A stretch of 64,000 nt of DNA from Thermohalobaculum sp963822985 (GCA_963822985.1 CAWGJU010000003.1:434001-498000); one strand, 5' to 3'. Shown: positions 49,112-59,610, counted from the stretch's first letter. Translations and numbers: made by a program. The notes: generated by a model from the sequence alone, not told the origin.

Positions 49112-50134
49112 ATGCGCGTCTACTACGATCGCGACTGCGACATAAACCTGATCAAGGACAAGAAGGTGGCCGTCGTCGGCTATGGCAGCCAGGGCCATGC
49201 GCACGCGCTCAACATGCACGATTCCGGCGTCAGACAGGTCGCCGCCGCGCTGCGCGAGGGCTCCGCCTCGGCGAAGAAGGCCCAGGACGCGGGCATCCAG
49301 GTGATGGGCATCGCCGAGGCCGCCGCCTGGTGCGACGTCATCATGATGGCCATGCCCGACGAGCTGCAGGCGCAGACCTATTACGCGCACATCCACGACA
49401 ATCTGCGCGACGGGGCGGCGATCGCGTTCGCGCACGGGCTGAACATCCATTTCGGGCTGATCGAGCCCAAGCCGACCGTCGATGTCATCATGATGGCTCC
49501 AAAGGGCCCGGGCCACACCGTGCGCGGCGAGTTCGTGCGCGGCGGCGGCGTCCCCTGCCTCGTCGCGGTCGCGAACGACGCCTCGGGCCGGGCGCTCGAG
49601 ATCGCGCTCTCCTATTGCTCGGCCATTGGCGGCGGCCGGTCGGGCATCATCGAGACCGACTTCAAGGAGGAGTGCGAAACCGATCTTTTCGGCGAGCAGA
49701 CGGTGCTCTGCGGCGGCATGGTCGAGCTGATCCGCATGGGCTTCGAGACGCTGGTCGAGGCCGGCTACGCGCCCGAGATGGCCTATTTCGAGTGCCTGCA
49801 CGAGGTGAAGCTGATCGTCGACCTGATCTACGAGGGCGGCATCGCTAACATGAACTACTCGATCTCGAACACCGCCGAGTTCGGCGAGTACGTCTCGGGA
49901 CCCCGCCTGCTGCCGCGCGAGGAGACCAAGGCGCGCATGCGAGCGATCCTCAAGGACATCCAGGACGGCCGCTTCACCAGCGAGTGGATGCGCGAATGCC
50001 GGGCCGGCCAGCCGATGTTCAAGGCGATCCGCCGCAACAACGACGCGCACCAGATCGAGGTCGTCGGCGAGAAGCTGCGCGGCATGATGCCCTGGATCGC
50101 CGCCAACCGGATGGTCGACAAGGCGAAGAACTGA
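49112..50134 (+). CDS. ilvC: Ketol-acid reductoisomerase
   Basis: A 340-residue class I KARI, converting acetolactate to dihydroxyisovalerate with NADPH and Mg2+. 'YYDRDCDINLIKDKKVAVVG', the NADP loop 'GYGSQGHAHALNMHDSGV', 'MMAPKGPGHTVRGEFVRGGG' and the metal-binding 'ETDLFGEQTVLCGG' with 'FECLHEVKLIVDLIYEGG' are all present. Third enzyme gene in the locus after ilvB and ilvN. Confidence 0.97.
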   Translation: MRVYYDRDCDINLIKDKKVAVVGYGSQGHAHALNMHDSGVRQVAAALREGSASAKKAQDAGIQVMGIAEAAAWCDVIMMAMPDELQAQTYYAHIHDNLRDGAAIAFAHGLNIHFGLIEPKPTVDVIMMAPKGPGHTVRGEFVRGGGVPCLVAVANDASGRALEIALSYCSAIGGGRSGIIETDFKEECETDLFGEQTVLCGGMVELIRMGFETLVEAGYAPEMAYFECLHEVKLIVDLIYEGGIANMNYSISNTAEFGEYVSGPRLLPREETKARMRAILKDIQDGRFTSEWMRECRAGQPMFKAIRRNNDAHQIEVVGEKLRGMMPWIAANRMVDKAKN

Positions 50135-50198
50135 TCCCGCCTAAGCAGTTTCCGTCCGGCGGCTGGATTCAGCCGCCGGCAAGTGGCATAGACGGCCT

Positions 50199-50522
50199 AT
50201 GGCAGACGGCAGCACTGACCCGGAAACGGGCGAGATCGACGTAAAGCGCGCGGTGTCAATCGCCAAAGCTTATGTTCGCGAGGCGTTCGAGGACGAGCTC
50301 GGAGGAGCTGTCCCGACTTTGGAGGAGGTCTGGTTCGACGATGAGGACAATGTGTGGGTCGTCACCGTCGGCGTGAGGCATCGAGATGTTCTCGCATCGT
50401 TGCCGCTATCCGCGCTTTCCTTTATGCGGGAAATAAAGCGGGTTGTCGATTACAAGACAGTTCGTGTCTCCGCACGAGACGGCAAGCCGCTCTCGATCAG
50501 GCTGCGTGATAGCGCTGCGTGA
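50199..50522 (+). CDS. Small unknown protein coupled to a PIN-like gene
   Basis: A 107-residue soluble protein: 'VKRAVSIAKAYVREAFEDEL', 'LEEVWFDDEDNVWVVTVGVR' and 'VVDYKTVRVSARDGKPLSIR' suggest a helix followed by a curved beta sheet, as in PepSY- or inhibitor-like folds; I do not recognise it. Its stop overlaps the GTG of the next gene (GTGA). Base composition is visibly lower in GC than the neighbouring ilvC. It may be the antidote or partner of the PIN-like protein. Confidence 0.65.
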   Translation: MADGSTDPETGEIDVKRAVSIAKAYVREAFEDELGGAVPTLEEVWFDDEDNVWVVTVGVRHRDVLASLPLSALSFMREIKRVVDYKTVRVSARDGKPLSIRLRDSAA

Positions 50523-50977
50523 GCTTGCGCCACGTCGCGCTGGATGCGAACCTACTCGTGCTGCTCATTGTCGGCAGAATCCATCCCGGCTTGATTGCGA
50601 CCCATAAGCGTCTGAGGGCGTTCGATGCAGAGAACTATGCGATGCTTATCGCTCACCTCGACGGCACGACGCTAGTGACCACGCCCAACGCAATGACCGA
50701 GGCGTCCAATCTCGTTGCGCAGGGAGTTCGGGAGCCGGCCAGGTCCCCGCTTTTCGCTGAACTAAAGATATTTTCCGAGACCGTCTCCGAAGCGTACGTT
50801 CCCAGCACAAGCGCAACTTCGATGCCCGAGTACCTGTGGCTCGGTCTGACGGACGCTGCTTGGCTGGCTCGTCTTGACAGCGGGACTGAGCTACTCACGG
50901 TGGACTTAAACCTGGTCCTCGCGGCCCAGAGGCGCGGGCGTTCTGCCGTCAACTTCAACCACCGCAGAGACCAGTAG
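50519..50977 (+). CDS. PIN-domain-like protein, putative nuclease/toxin
   Basis: A 152-residue protein with the acidic pattern of PIN-like nucleases: 'HVALDANLLVLLIVGRI' (first Asp), 'TTPNAMTEASNLVAQGV' (Glu), and 'ELLTVDLNLVLAAQRRG' (late Asp). It opens with GTG overlapping the upstream stop and has lower GC and AT-ended codons ('gaactaaagatattttcc'). Length and pairing fit a toxin-antitoxin or small defence unit, though the exact family is not identified. Confidence 0.6.
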   Translation: MSLRHVALDANLLVLLIVGRIHPGLIATHKRLRAFDAENYAMLIAHLDGTTLVTTPNAMTEASNLVAQGVREPARSPLFAELKIFSETVSEAYVPSTSATSMPEYLWLGLTDAAWLARLDSGTELLTVDLNLVLAAQRRGRSAVNFNHRRDQ

Positions 50978-50980
50978 TCT

Positions 50981-52138
50981 GTGCCCCAACCGACGCCCTA
51001 TACCGTCTCCGTGCCCGATCCTGACATCGACGATCTGCGCGCCCGTCTGGCACTCACTCGCTTCCCCGACCAGGTCGGCGAGCCTTGGGCGCACGGCACC
51101 GACCTGGGCTTCATGCGGAAGTTGGTCGAGCATTGGCGGGACCGCTTCGACTGGCGCGCCGCCGAGGCGCGGTTGAACGCGCTGCCGCAGTTCACCGTGC
51201 CGCTCGACGGCATCGACCTGCATTTCATCCGCGTCGAGGGCCAGGGCCCGGCGCCGATCCCGCTCCTGCTCGTGCACGGCTGGCCGGGATCGGTTTTCGA
51301 GTTCCTCGACATCATCCCGCGCCTGACGGACCCTGCCCGCTTCGGCGGCGATCCGGCCGACGCCGTCACCTTAGTCGCGCCGTCCCTGCCCGGCCATGGT
51401 CCCACCTTCCGCCCGGTCCAGCCCCGCTTCGGCGTCGAGGAGATGGCAGCCACCCTCGCCCGCCTGATGACAGACGTTCTCGGCCATGACCGCTTCGCCG
51501 CCCAGGGCGGCGACTGGGGCTCGTTCGTCACGTCGCGCATCGCCTGGGAGCACCCGGACCGCCTGATCGGTCTCCACCTCAATATGATTCCGATCCGCCG
51601 CGACACGCGCCTGGTGGAGAACCCCAACCCGGACGAGCAGGCCTATTTCGACGAACTGGCCGTCTTCCTGAAGGAGGAGACGGGCTATCAGTGGATCCAG
51701 GGCACGCGCCCGCAGACGCTCGCCTATGCGCTGACGGACTCGCCCGCCGGGCTCGCCGCCTGGATCGCCGAGAAGTTCCAGCGCTGGGCCGACTGCGGCG
51801 GCGACCCGGAGGCGGCGATCCCGCTGGACCTGATGCTGGCCAACATCTCGCTCTACTGGTTCACCGGCTGCATCGGCGCCTCGTTCTGGCCCTATTGGGC
51901 GCGGATGCATGGCCCCTGGCCCATCCCTGACGGCGGCCCGATCACCGTGCCGACCGGCTATGCCGCCTTTCCGACCGAGATCGTCCGCCCGCCGCGCTCG
52001 CTGGCCGAGCGTACCTATCGCGACATCCGCCGCTGGACCGTGATGGAGCGCGGCGGCCACTTCGCCGCCATGGAGCAGCCCGAGGCCCTTGCGCGCGAGG
52101 TGCTGGCCTTTCTGCGGCCGCTCCGCAGCGGGTCCTGA
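50981..52138 (+). CDS. Epoxide hydrolase (alpha/beta-hydrolase)
   Basis: A 385-residue enzyme with the epoxide-hydrolase N-terminal domain ('DIDDLRARLALTRFPDQVGE', 'RAAEARLNALPQFTVPLDGI'), the oxyanion-hole 'LLVHGWPGSVFEFLDIIPRL', the nucleophile Asp in 'AAQGGDWGSFVTSRIAWEHP' and the catalytic His in 'VMERGGHFAAMEQPEALARE'. It hydrolyses epoxides to diols. GTG start 3 bases after the PIN-like gene's stop. No signal peptide. Confidence 0.9.
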   Translation: MPQPTPYTVSVPDPDIDDLRARLALTRFPDQVGEPWAHGTDLGFMRKLVEHWRDRFDWRAAEARLNALPQFTVPLDGIDLHFIRVEGQGPAPIPLLLVHGWPGSVFEFLDIIPRLTDPARFGGDPADAVTLVAPSLPGHGPTFRPVQPRFGVEEMAATLARLMTDVLGHDRFAAQGGDWGSFVTSRIAWEHPDRLIGLHLNMIPIRRDTRLVENPNPDEQAYFDELAVFLKEETGYQWIQGTRPQTLAYALTDSPAGLAAWIAEKFQRWADCGGDPEAAIPLDLMLANISLYWFTGCIGASFWPYWARMHGPWPIPDGGPITVPTGYAAFPTEIVRPPRSLAERTYRDIRRWTVMERGGHFAAMEQPEALAREVLAFLRPLRSGS

Positions 52139-52194
52139 CCGCCGCCCCCCGCCGGCGCTCTGCGCAAGGCACTCCGCGAGGGCAGGCGTCCGCT

Positions 52195-52708
52195 TCAGCC
52201 GCGGAAAGTGTCGATATAGGCCATGACCTTCAGGATCTCGTCCTGGTCGATGCGCCGGCCGAAAGCCTGCATCGCGCCGGCGCCGCCGGCATAGATGATC
52301 TCGAACCGGCCGACCTCGGTGTCGAGCCGCGGGTGATTCCACTCGCTGTCGGCCAGGCTCGGTCCGATCCGCCCCGTGCCGTTCGGCAGATGGCAGCTCT
52401 GGCAGAGCTTGGCGTAGGTCTTCTTGCCTTCGGCGATCGCCTGCTCGTCGCCGGCATAGGGGTTCGTGCCGGTCTGGTGGAACTTCTCGACGGCCGGCGT
52501 GATCTCCTGGTCAGGGCGAAACTCGAACTTGATCGGCTTGTCGCCGACGATCGTGCGGAAGTCGACTTCGCCGCCCGCCAATCTGCGGCTGGTCGGTCTG
52601 CGGCTGGTCGGCCGCGCCTGTCGTTTGCCCGCCCTCCACCGCAGTTTGCTGCGCCGCCGCCGGGCCGGCAGCGAGCAGCGCAAGGAACAGAAGACGGCTC
52701 GGGCGCAT
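52195..52708 (-). pseudogene. Secreted cytochrome c, one frameshift after the signal region
   Basis: ATG at 52708 begins 'MRPSRLLFLALLAAGPAAAQ', then the frame shifts near 52575-52585 and continues as 'AGGEVDFRTIVGDKPIKFEF', with haem site 'KLCQSCHLPNGTGRIGPSLA' and distal Met in 'GAMQAFGRR'. One base less gives a 170-residue product. It follows the PQQ dehydrogenase and is its likely electron acceptor. Listed as broken, but the shift matches the insertion pattern of this region. Confidence 0.75.
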
Positions 52709-52788
52709 GATCGCTCCGCTCGGAAAAGCAAAGGCATAAACCGACCGCGCCGCGGGTTCGTTCCGCGGCGCGGCGCAGCGCGGATGGG

Positions 52789-54218
52789 CTACTTCGTGAC
52801 ACGGTTTCAGCGACTTCGGCGCCCTGCGGCACCTCGCTCTCCGGCACGATGCGCCACAACGAGCCCGGCGGGTTCTGGTCCGCGCCCTGCTCGCCGATGT
52901 AGAAGTTGTTCGCGTCGACGGCCAGCACCTTGCCATCCTCGTCATAGCCGCCGGCGGTGAACTGCAGCCCCGTCTGCAGCAGCTCGGCCAGCTGCCATTT
53001 CGAGCCGTCCCAGGCCGATGCCGAAGACGCGGCCCGAGCACCAGTCGCCGGTCGAGGTAGACATGGCTCATCCCGCCATAGTTGGCGACGCCGAAGCCCT
53101 GCACCGAGCAGCCGCCGGTGTTGTTCTCGGGCCCGCCCGGAAAGGCGGTGCCGTGCGGATACATGGCCACCGGCAGGACGCCCTCGATCGGCACAGTCGC
53201 TACTGCGCCGGATCGCCGGTCATCGGGTGGCAGAACGCCGCCTCCATGTCGGGCCAGCCATAGTATTCGCCACCTTCGGACGACGCCGGCTGGAAGAGGA
53301 TCTCCTCCCAGTGGTTCTGGCCGACATCGGCGATCCAGAGGTCGCCGGTGTCGCGGTCGAAGGAGAACTCGTAGGGGTTGCGCACGCCATAGGCCCAGAT
53401 CTCGGGCTTGGCCTTGGTGCGGATCTTGCCGAACTGCTCCTCGGTGATGCCGAAGAGCGACCATCAGCCGCTCCTTCTGCGCCTCGGCGAAGGGGTTGTC
53501 GGCCGGGATGCATAGGGCTGGACCGCAGTCCTCGGGGACGTGCACGTCGATGCGCAGGATCTTGCCGAGCAAGGTCGCGAGGTCCGAGCCCGCCTGCAGC
53601 GGGTCGCCCTCCCAGCCGCCGTCGCCCGAGCCGATATAGAGATAGCCGTCGGGCCCGAACTCGATCGTGCCGCCGTTGTGGTTGTAGTACGGCTGCTCGA
53701 TTCGCATGATGACCTTGGCGGTCTGCGTTGACGCGATCCGCCGTCATCACGTCCGGGCTGTCCGGGTCGACCTGGATCCGCACGATCACCCCGTCGCCAT
53801 TGAACGGCAGCGACGCGTAGTGAACGTAGAAATAGCCGTTGTTCTTGAAGTCGGGATCGAACGCCACCGAGTAGAGCCCCTGCTCGACGAAGCCCGTCTG
53901 CACGTCGTTGCCGAGCGGGTTGATCGAGGTCAGGTCGAGGAACGGATCGTCCTTGACGGTGCCGTCCTTGTCGACGATCTTGATGCGCCCGATGCGCTCG
54001 ACGACGAAGATGCGGCCCGAGCCGTCGCCAGCATTCGTGACGTTCACTGGATCGTTGAATCCCTCGGCCACCTTGACGAGCGCGATCTTCGGATCGCCCG
54101 GCAGCGTGCCGCCGGGCTGTGCGACCTCGTCCGGCGTCTGTGGCACCTGCTGCGCGAAGGGCCGCGCCGAAGGCGATCAGCGCCGAAGGCGGAGCGTGGC
54201 GGCGAGCAGCGTTTTCAT
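52789..54218 (-). pseudogene. PQQ-dependent soluble sugar (aldose/sorbosone-type) dehydrogenase, several frameshifts
   Basis: Fragments in alternating frames align end to end with a soluble PQQ sugar dehydrogenase: signal 'MKTLLAATLRLRR', 'VAEGFNDPVNVTNAGDGSGR', 'EQPYYNHNGGTIEFGPDGYL', 'GSGDGGWEGDPLQAGSDLAT', 'VRNPYEFSFDRDTGDLWIAD', 'VANYGGMSHVYLD' and 'LAVDANNFYIGEQGADQNPP'. At least six shifts, mostly single added bases, between 52.8 and 54.2 kb. It oxidises aldoses in the periplasm. The 3' end near 52789 is inferred. Confidence 0.75.
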
Positions 54219-54315
54219 GATTCCCCTCCCCAGGGTCGTTTGGTTGAAGTTGGGCACGCCAACTCTACTTCGCAGACATTGCGCCACCGCGGGACGTTCG
54301 GCAACAGGGGCTCGC

Positions 54316-55020
54316 ATGCTCATGGGAAACGTCCGGCGCACAGATCTTGCTCGGGAGTTGGCTCTGCGTCGCGCGGCGGCCGGCCATGGCCGCCCGGTCC
54401 GGCGCGGGCGGCGCGATCGCCGCGGCTGGCGCCTCGCCGGCGCTGCCTCGCCGCCGGCGAGCAGGTGTTCCACCACTGGCCGCCGGTCGAACGGCTGCGC
54501 TGGGGCTATGGCATGAGCGGGCGCGACGAGGTGGCGGCGCGCTGCGTACGCCGTCGCGGCCGCGCAGGCGGAGATGCGCGGGCCATGTTCAACTATGGGC
54601 TGATGCTGCTGCGCGGCCAGCGGCGTTGCGCGCCGATCCGGCGCTCGGGGCGCGACTGGATCGAGCGGAGCTTCGGGATGGGGGTTGGTCGCCGCCGCGC
54701 TGGCTGCTCGGCGATCTGGCGCGGCAGGGCATCGGCGGCGAGGCGGATCGCCGGCCGTGCCGCCGCCTATTATCGCTTGGCCGCCGATGCGGGCGACGTG
54801 CGCGGCATGCACGCGCTCGCGAACATGCACATTATGGGTCGCCGGCGTGCCGCGCGCGGCGCAGGAGGCATATGTCTGGTACTGGCTTGCGGCGGGTCGC
54901 GGATCCAGCCCGCCGGCAGCGGCGGCGCGTGACAGGCTGCGGCAGGTGCTGCCCGCCGGACTTCGCGCCGAGGCCGAGGCACGCGGCGCCGAAGGCTCGG
55001 CAGCCGCACGTCCGAGCCGC
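54316..55020 (+). pseudogene. Sel1-repeat protein, several frameshifts
   Basis: Fragments in three frames form a Sel1/TPR-like protein: 'QVFHHWPPVERLRWGYGMSG' and 'ARAMFNYGLMLLRGQ' (frame A), 'AAYYRLAADAGDVRGMHALA' (Sel1 repeat), and 'AAQEAYVWYWLAAGRGSSPP' (frame B). It is divergent from the sugar dehydrogenase. Exact start and end are uncertain because of the shifts. Confidence 0.55.
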
Positions 55021-55028
55021 CAGCCAGC

Positions 55029-56428
55029 TCAGCGGCCGAGCAGCGCCGGCAGGGTCAGCGCCAGGGACGGAACCAGCATGATGAGCGTGACGCGCACAAG
55101 CTCGACCAGCAGGAAAGGCAGGACGCCGCGGAAGGTCTCGGCCATCGGCGTCTCGCGGTCGAGCGACGAGATGATGAAGACGTTGAGCCCGACGGGCGGC
55201 GTGATCAGGCCGAGCTCGACGACGATCAGCGCGAGGATGCCGAACCAGACCTTCAGCTCCGGCGTGGCGAGGCCGTAGGCCGCCGTCTCGGCCGTGACGA
55301 AATCGCCGCCGTTGAGATCCACCAGCACCGGCCAGAGGAAGGGCAGCACGACCAGGATCATGGCGAGCGAATCCATGAAGCAGCCGAGCAGGATCAGCAC
55401 GAGCCAGCATGAGCACACAGCACCAGCCCATGGGTCGAGGCCGGAACTCGGCCGCCCAGCCCGCAAGCGACGCGGGCAGGCCGGACCGGCCGAAGAAGCC
55501 CTTCAGCACCTCGGCGCCGAACAGGATCAGGTAGATCATGCCCGACGTCACCGCCGTCTCCCGCAGCGCCTCGAGCGATGCCGCGCAAGCCCAGCCCTTC
55601 GCCCGTCGTGATGCGCAGCGCAGACGCCATAGGCGAGCACGACGAAGGCGCCGATCGGCGGCGGCCGGCGTCGGCGTGAAGAGGCCGAAGCCGAGGCCGA
55701 GGATGACCGTCCCGAAGATCAGCAGAACCGGGACCAGCCGGCGATAGGCGGCGCGCCGCCGCTCGCGGCGCCATCCTTTCCGGTTCCGGCGCGAGCGAGG
55801 GGTCGAGGCGAACCTGGATGGCGATGACGCCGACGAAGAACAGCACCGCGATCAGGCCGGGGATCACCGCCGCCTGGAACATCTCGATGATCGAGGCCTC
55901 GGTGATGATGGCATAGATCACCAGCGCCACCGAGGGCGGGATGAGGATGCCGAGCGTGCCGCCCGCCGCCAGCGCGCCGGTGGCGAGGCGCGGCGCGTAG
56001 TGCAGGCGCTTGAGCTCGGGCAGCGCGACCCGCCCCATGGTCGCCGCCGTGGCGAGCGACGAGCCGCAGACGGCGCCGAAGCCGCCACAGGCGCCGACGG
56101 CCGCCATGGCGACCCCGCCGCGCAGCCGCCCGAGCGCCGCCGCCGCGCCCTGGAAGAGGTCGCGCGCCAGGTTCGCCCGGCTGGCCAGATAGCCCATCAG
56201 GACGAAGAGCGGCACGACCGAGAGGTCGTAGTTCGCGACGACGCCCCAGAGCAGCGTCTTGAACTGGGCGAGGTAGGGCTCGAAGCGCAGGAAGGGCGCG
56301 GCGAGGCTGAGCGCCCAGTTGCCGCCGATGCCGACGACGACCATGGCGATGCCGACCGGCATGCGCAGCGCCAGCAGCACGAAGAGGACGACCAGCCCGC
56401 CGAGCCCGACCAGCTCGCGCTCATCCAT
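55029..56428 (-). pseudogene. dctM: TRAP transporter large membrane subunit (DctM), about five frameshifts
   Basis: Start 'MDERELVGLGGLVVLFVLLA' at 56428 with 'GGFGAVCGSSLATAATMGRV' and 'GTLGILIPPSVALVIYAIIT' intact; from 55790 to 55400 five single-base additions break it, then 'PVGLNVFIISSLDRETPMAE' and the stop at 55029 are intact. Removing the five gives 464 residues, normal for DctM. It forms the channel of the organic-acid importer. Confidence 0.8.
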
Positions 56429-56919
56429 CGGCCGGGTCGCCCAAGCTGGACGGCCGCGACCAGCGCCCAGAGGATCAGCGAGACGATGCCCGGCAGGTAG
56501 AACGGCCAGTCCGGCCAGCCGAGCACACCGGTCACCAGCGCATCGGCGCGGGCGCGGAGCATGCCGAACCACATCCACCAGGCGAGGAACAGCGCGATCG
56601 CGATCGTCGCGAGCCAGCCACAAACGGTCGAGCGCCAGCCGCACCCGCGCGGGCAGGCAGGCGACGAAGATGTCGACGGCGACATGGCCGCGCCGCGCCT
56701 GGGCATAGGGAAAGAACATCAGCGCCGCGCCGCTGATCGCCAGCGCGCACGAAATCCTCGTAGCCGGGCAGCCCGGCGACCGTGCCGCCGCCCACGCCGC
56801 GCCAAGCCGGTCGAGCGCGAAGGCGCCGGCATTCGCCGTGGTCACGAGCACGATCGCCAGCAGCGACCAGGCCGCCGGCGACGGCCCAGCAGCTCGGCCA
56901 GCCGCCGGATGGCCGTCAC
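56421..56919 (-). pseudogene. dctQ: TRAP transporter small membrane subunit (DctQ), several indels
   Basis: GTG at 56919 'TAIRRLAELLGRR', then pieces in other frames: 'LVTTANAGAFALDRLG', 'GGGTVAGLPGYEDFV', 'LAISGAALMFFPYAQARRGH', 'LATIAIALFLAWWMWFGMLR' and an ending LGDPADG that overlaps the DctM start. About two missing and three added bases restore 165 residues, the DctQ size, with four helices. Confidence 0.7.
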
Positions 56920-56960
56920 GGCTTCAGGGTCGCACGGGCGCCGACAGCGCCGCCCGCCCG

Positions 56961-57989
56961 CTACTCGGACGCCGCCTTGACCGCGGCGCGCGCCTGATCG
57001 ACCAGCGCGTGGCCGTCCAGCCCCTTGCTGTTCGCCTCCTCGATCCAGCGCTGCACCACCTTCTCGGACGCCGCGTCGAACTTCGCCGCCTCCTCCGGCG
57101 AAAGCTCGATCTGCTCGACGCCGGCGCCCTGCAGCGCCTCGCGCCCCTTGCCCTCGAAGTCGTCCTCCCAGGCGCGGCCGACCCATTCGGCGGCGTTCAT
57201 GCCCGAATTGTCGTCGATGACCTGCTTGAGGTCGTCCGGCAGGCTGTCGTAGCGGTCCTTGTTCATGGCGAACATGAAGGTCGCCGCGCCGAAGCGGTCG
57301 CCCTCCGGCATGGCCGGTGGTCGACTTCACCAGCTCCTGCAGCTTCAGCGCCGGCGCGATCTCGTAGGGGATCAGCGCGCCGTCGACGACGCCCTTGGCC
57401 AGCGCCTGCGGCAGGTCCGGCACCGGCATGCCGACGGGCTCGGCGCCCCAGCTCTCGATAATCCAGGCGCCGGTCCGCGACGGCGTGCGCAGCTTCTTGC
57501 CGGACGAGCTGGTCGAAGGCCGTGACGGCCTCGCCGGCATTGTGGAGCACGTTGCCGTCATGGCTGTGCAGGAAGATGACGTGCACGTCCTCGAAGTCCT
57601 CGGCCAGCCAGTCCATCGAGGCGTTCATCGCCTTGGTTGTCGCTGTCGCCGAGCCGCGGTGCACGGTCGGCAGCTCGAAGACTTCGGCGCGCGGGAAGAC
57701 CCCGGGCGTGTAGCCGAGCACCGTCCAGACGATGTCGGCCGCCCCGTCGCGCACCTGGTTGTAGAGCTCGGGCGGGCTGCCGCCCATCGACATGGACGGG
57801 AAGATCTCGACGTCGATCCGGCCGCTCGGACTGGTCCTCGACCCGCCTGGCCCACTCCTCGATCATCCCGACCTGGGCGTTCGACTTGGGCGGCAGGAAA
57901 TGGTGGACGGTCAGCGTCACCTCCTGCGCGCCGGCGCCCGCGCCCGCAAGCACCAGGCCGAGCAGACCGGCAAATACGGCATATCTCAT
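56961..57989 (-). pseudogene. dctP: TRAP transporter periplasmic binding protein (DctP), three frameshifts
   Basis: Signal 'MRYAVFAGLLGLVLAGAGAG', 'LTVHHFLPPKSNAQVGMIEE', 'MSMGGSPPELYNQVRDGAAD', 'GAWIIESWGAEPVGMPVPDL' and 'FAMNKDRYDSLPDDLKQVID' are in three different frames; removal of three extra bases gives 341 residues. It binds a carboxylate for DctQM. First gene of the operon (dctP-dctQ-dctM). Confidence 0.78.
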
Positions 57990-58272
57990 TGTTTCCTCCC
58001 GATGTCCGGCTGCTTCCGGCCGGTGCCGACCGGTCTACCGGCTGCTGGGGCCGCGAACAAGCCGGCTCGCCCCGCCTCCCCCCTCGTCGGGCCTTCCACT
58101 TGTGTCCGCAGCACGACGAAAGGCAGGGCCCCTGCCCCAGACCCGGTGTTGAGGCAGGTTCATTTCGGCAAGATCCTATCGAGCAGTCGGACGCGGCTCG
58201 ACCGCGTCCGCGCCGCTCAAAGCGGCGGTCGAGCTGCGGCCCTACCAGGCACAGAACGCCCGACGTTCTCGC

Positions 58273-59481
58273 TCAAACCCCCTGCGTCAGCACCGCCTCG
58301 AACTGCTCGAGCGCCCAGTCGACCTGGTCCTCGGTGATCACCAGCGGCGGGGCGATGCGAATCGAGTGCTCATGCGTGTCCTTGGCGAGCACGCCGCGCT
58401 CCTTCAGCGCCTGGCAATACGGCCGTGCCCCGCCCGCGCCGCGGTCGAGTTCGACTGCCAGCATCAGCCCGCGCCCGCGCACCTCGCGGACGGCGTTCGA
58501 GCGGATCGCGTTCAGCCCCGCCATGAACCGCGCCCCCATCCGCTCGGCATTCTCGATCATCCCCTCCTCGACCAGCACGCGCAGCGCCGCGCGCGCCACC
58601 GCGCAGGCGAGCGGGTTGCCGCCGAAGGTGCTCCCATGCTCGCCCGGGTTCAGCACGCCCAGCACCTCGCTGTTCGAGAGCACGGCGGAGACCGGATAGA
58701 ACCCGCCCGAGAGCGCCTTGCCGACCAGCGTCACGTCCGCCTCGATCCCCTCGTGCTCCTCGGCCAGCATCTTGCCCGTGCGGCCGAGCCCGGTCTGGAT
58801 TTCGTCGACGATCAGCGTGACGCGGTGCTCGGTGCAGAGCTCGCGCACGCGGCTGAAGTAACCGGCCGGCGGGATCAGCACGCCCGCCTCGCCCTGGATC
58901 GGCTCGACCAGGAAGGCGACCGTGTTCTCGTTGATCGCCGCCTCGAACTGCGCGATGTCGCCGAAGTCGACCACCTTGAACCCCGGCGCGAACGGCCCGA
59001 AGCCGCCCCGCGCCACGGGGTCCGTCGAGAAGCCGACGATCATCAGCGTCCGACCGTGGAAATTGTTGCGGGCGACGATGACCTCGGCCTTGTCCCTCTC
59101 GACGCCCTTGACCTCGTAGCCCCATTTGCGCACCGCCTTGACCGCGCTCTCGACCGCCTCGGCGCCCGAGTTCATCGGCAGGATCTTGTGGCTGCCGGTC
59201 AGCTTGGCGATCTCCTCGTAGAAAAGCGCCAGCTGGTCGTTGCGGAAGGCGCGGCTGGTCAGCGTCAGCTTGCCCGCCTGCTCGACCATCGCCGCCAGGA
59301 TCTTGGGGTGGCAGTGCCCCTGGTTCACCGCCGAATAGGCGCTGAGGCAGTCGAGATAGCGCTTGCCCTCGGTGTCCCAGAGCCAGACGCCCTCGCCGCG
59401 GCTCAGCACCACGTCGAGGGGCTTGTAGTTGTGCGCGCCGAGCCGCAGCTCGGTCCGGATCAGCTCGTCGGCGATCGCCAT
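58273..59481 (-). CDS. rocD: Ornithine aminotransferase
   Basis: A 402-residue PLP enzyme converting ornithine and 2-oxoglutarate to glutamate semialdehyde and glutamate. 'LRLGAHNYKPLDVVLSRGEG', 'YLDCLSAYSAVNQGHCHPKI', 'ARNNFHGRTLMIVGFSTD', the PLP region 'LIVDEIQTGLGRTGKMLAEE' and catalytic Lys in 'LVGKALSGGFYPVSAVLSN' identify it. ATG at 59481. Second step of arginine catabolism after the arginase upstream on the same strand; 129 bases separate them. Intact, unlike the block to its left. Confidence 0.93.
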   Translation of the reverse strand: MAIADELIRTELRLGAHNYKPLDVVLSRGEGVWLWDTEGKRYLDCLSAYSAVNQGHCHPKILAAMVEQAGKLTLTSRAFRNDQLALFYEEIAKLTGSHKILPMNSGAEAVESAVKAVRKWGYEVKGVERDKAEVIVARNNFHGRTLMIVGFSTDPVARGGFGPFAPGFKVVDFGDIAQFEAAINENTVAFLVEPIQGEAGVLIPPAGYFSRVRELCTEHRVTLIVDEIQTGLGRTGKMLAEEHEGIEADVTLVGKALSGGFYPVSAVLSNSEVLGVLNPGEHGSTFGGNPLACAVARAALRVLVEEGMIENAERMGARFMAGLNAIRSNAVREVRGRGLMLAVELDRGAGGARPYCQALKERGVLAKDTHEHSIRIAPPLVITEDQVDWALEQFEAVLTQGV

Positions 59482-59610
59482 CCTTCTCTCCCTTTGCCCA
59501 TTCCCGTGCCCATGCCCGCGCGGCGGCCCCGGCGCACCCCGCGAGCAGGTGTGGCGGGTGGATGCGGCGTGCGGCGGCATCGGCGCCCGGCAACGGCAAC
59601 GGCCATGGGC

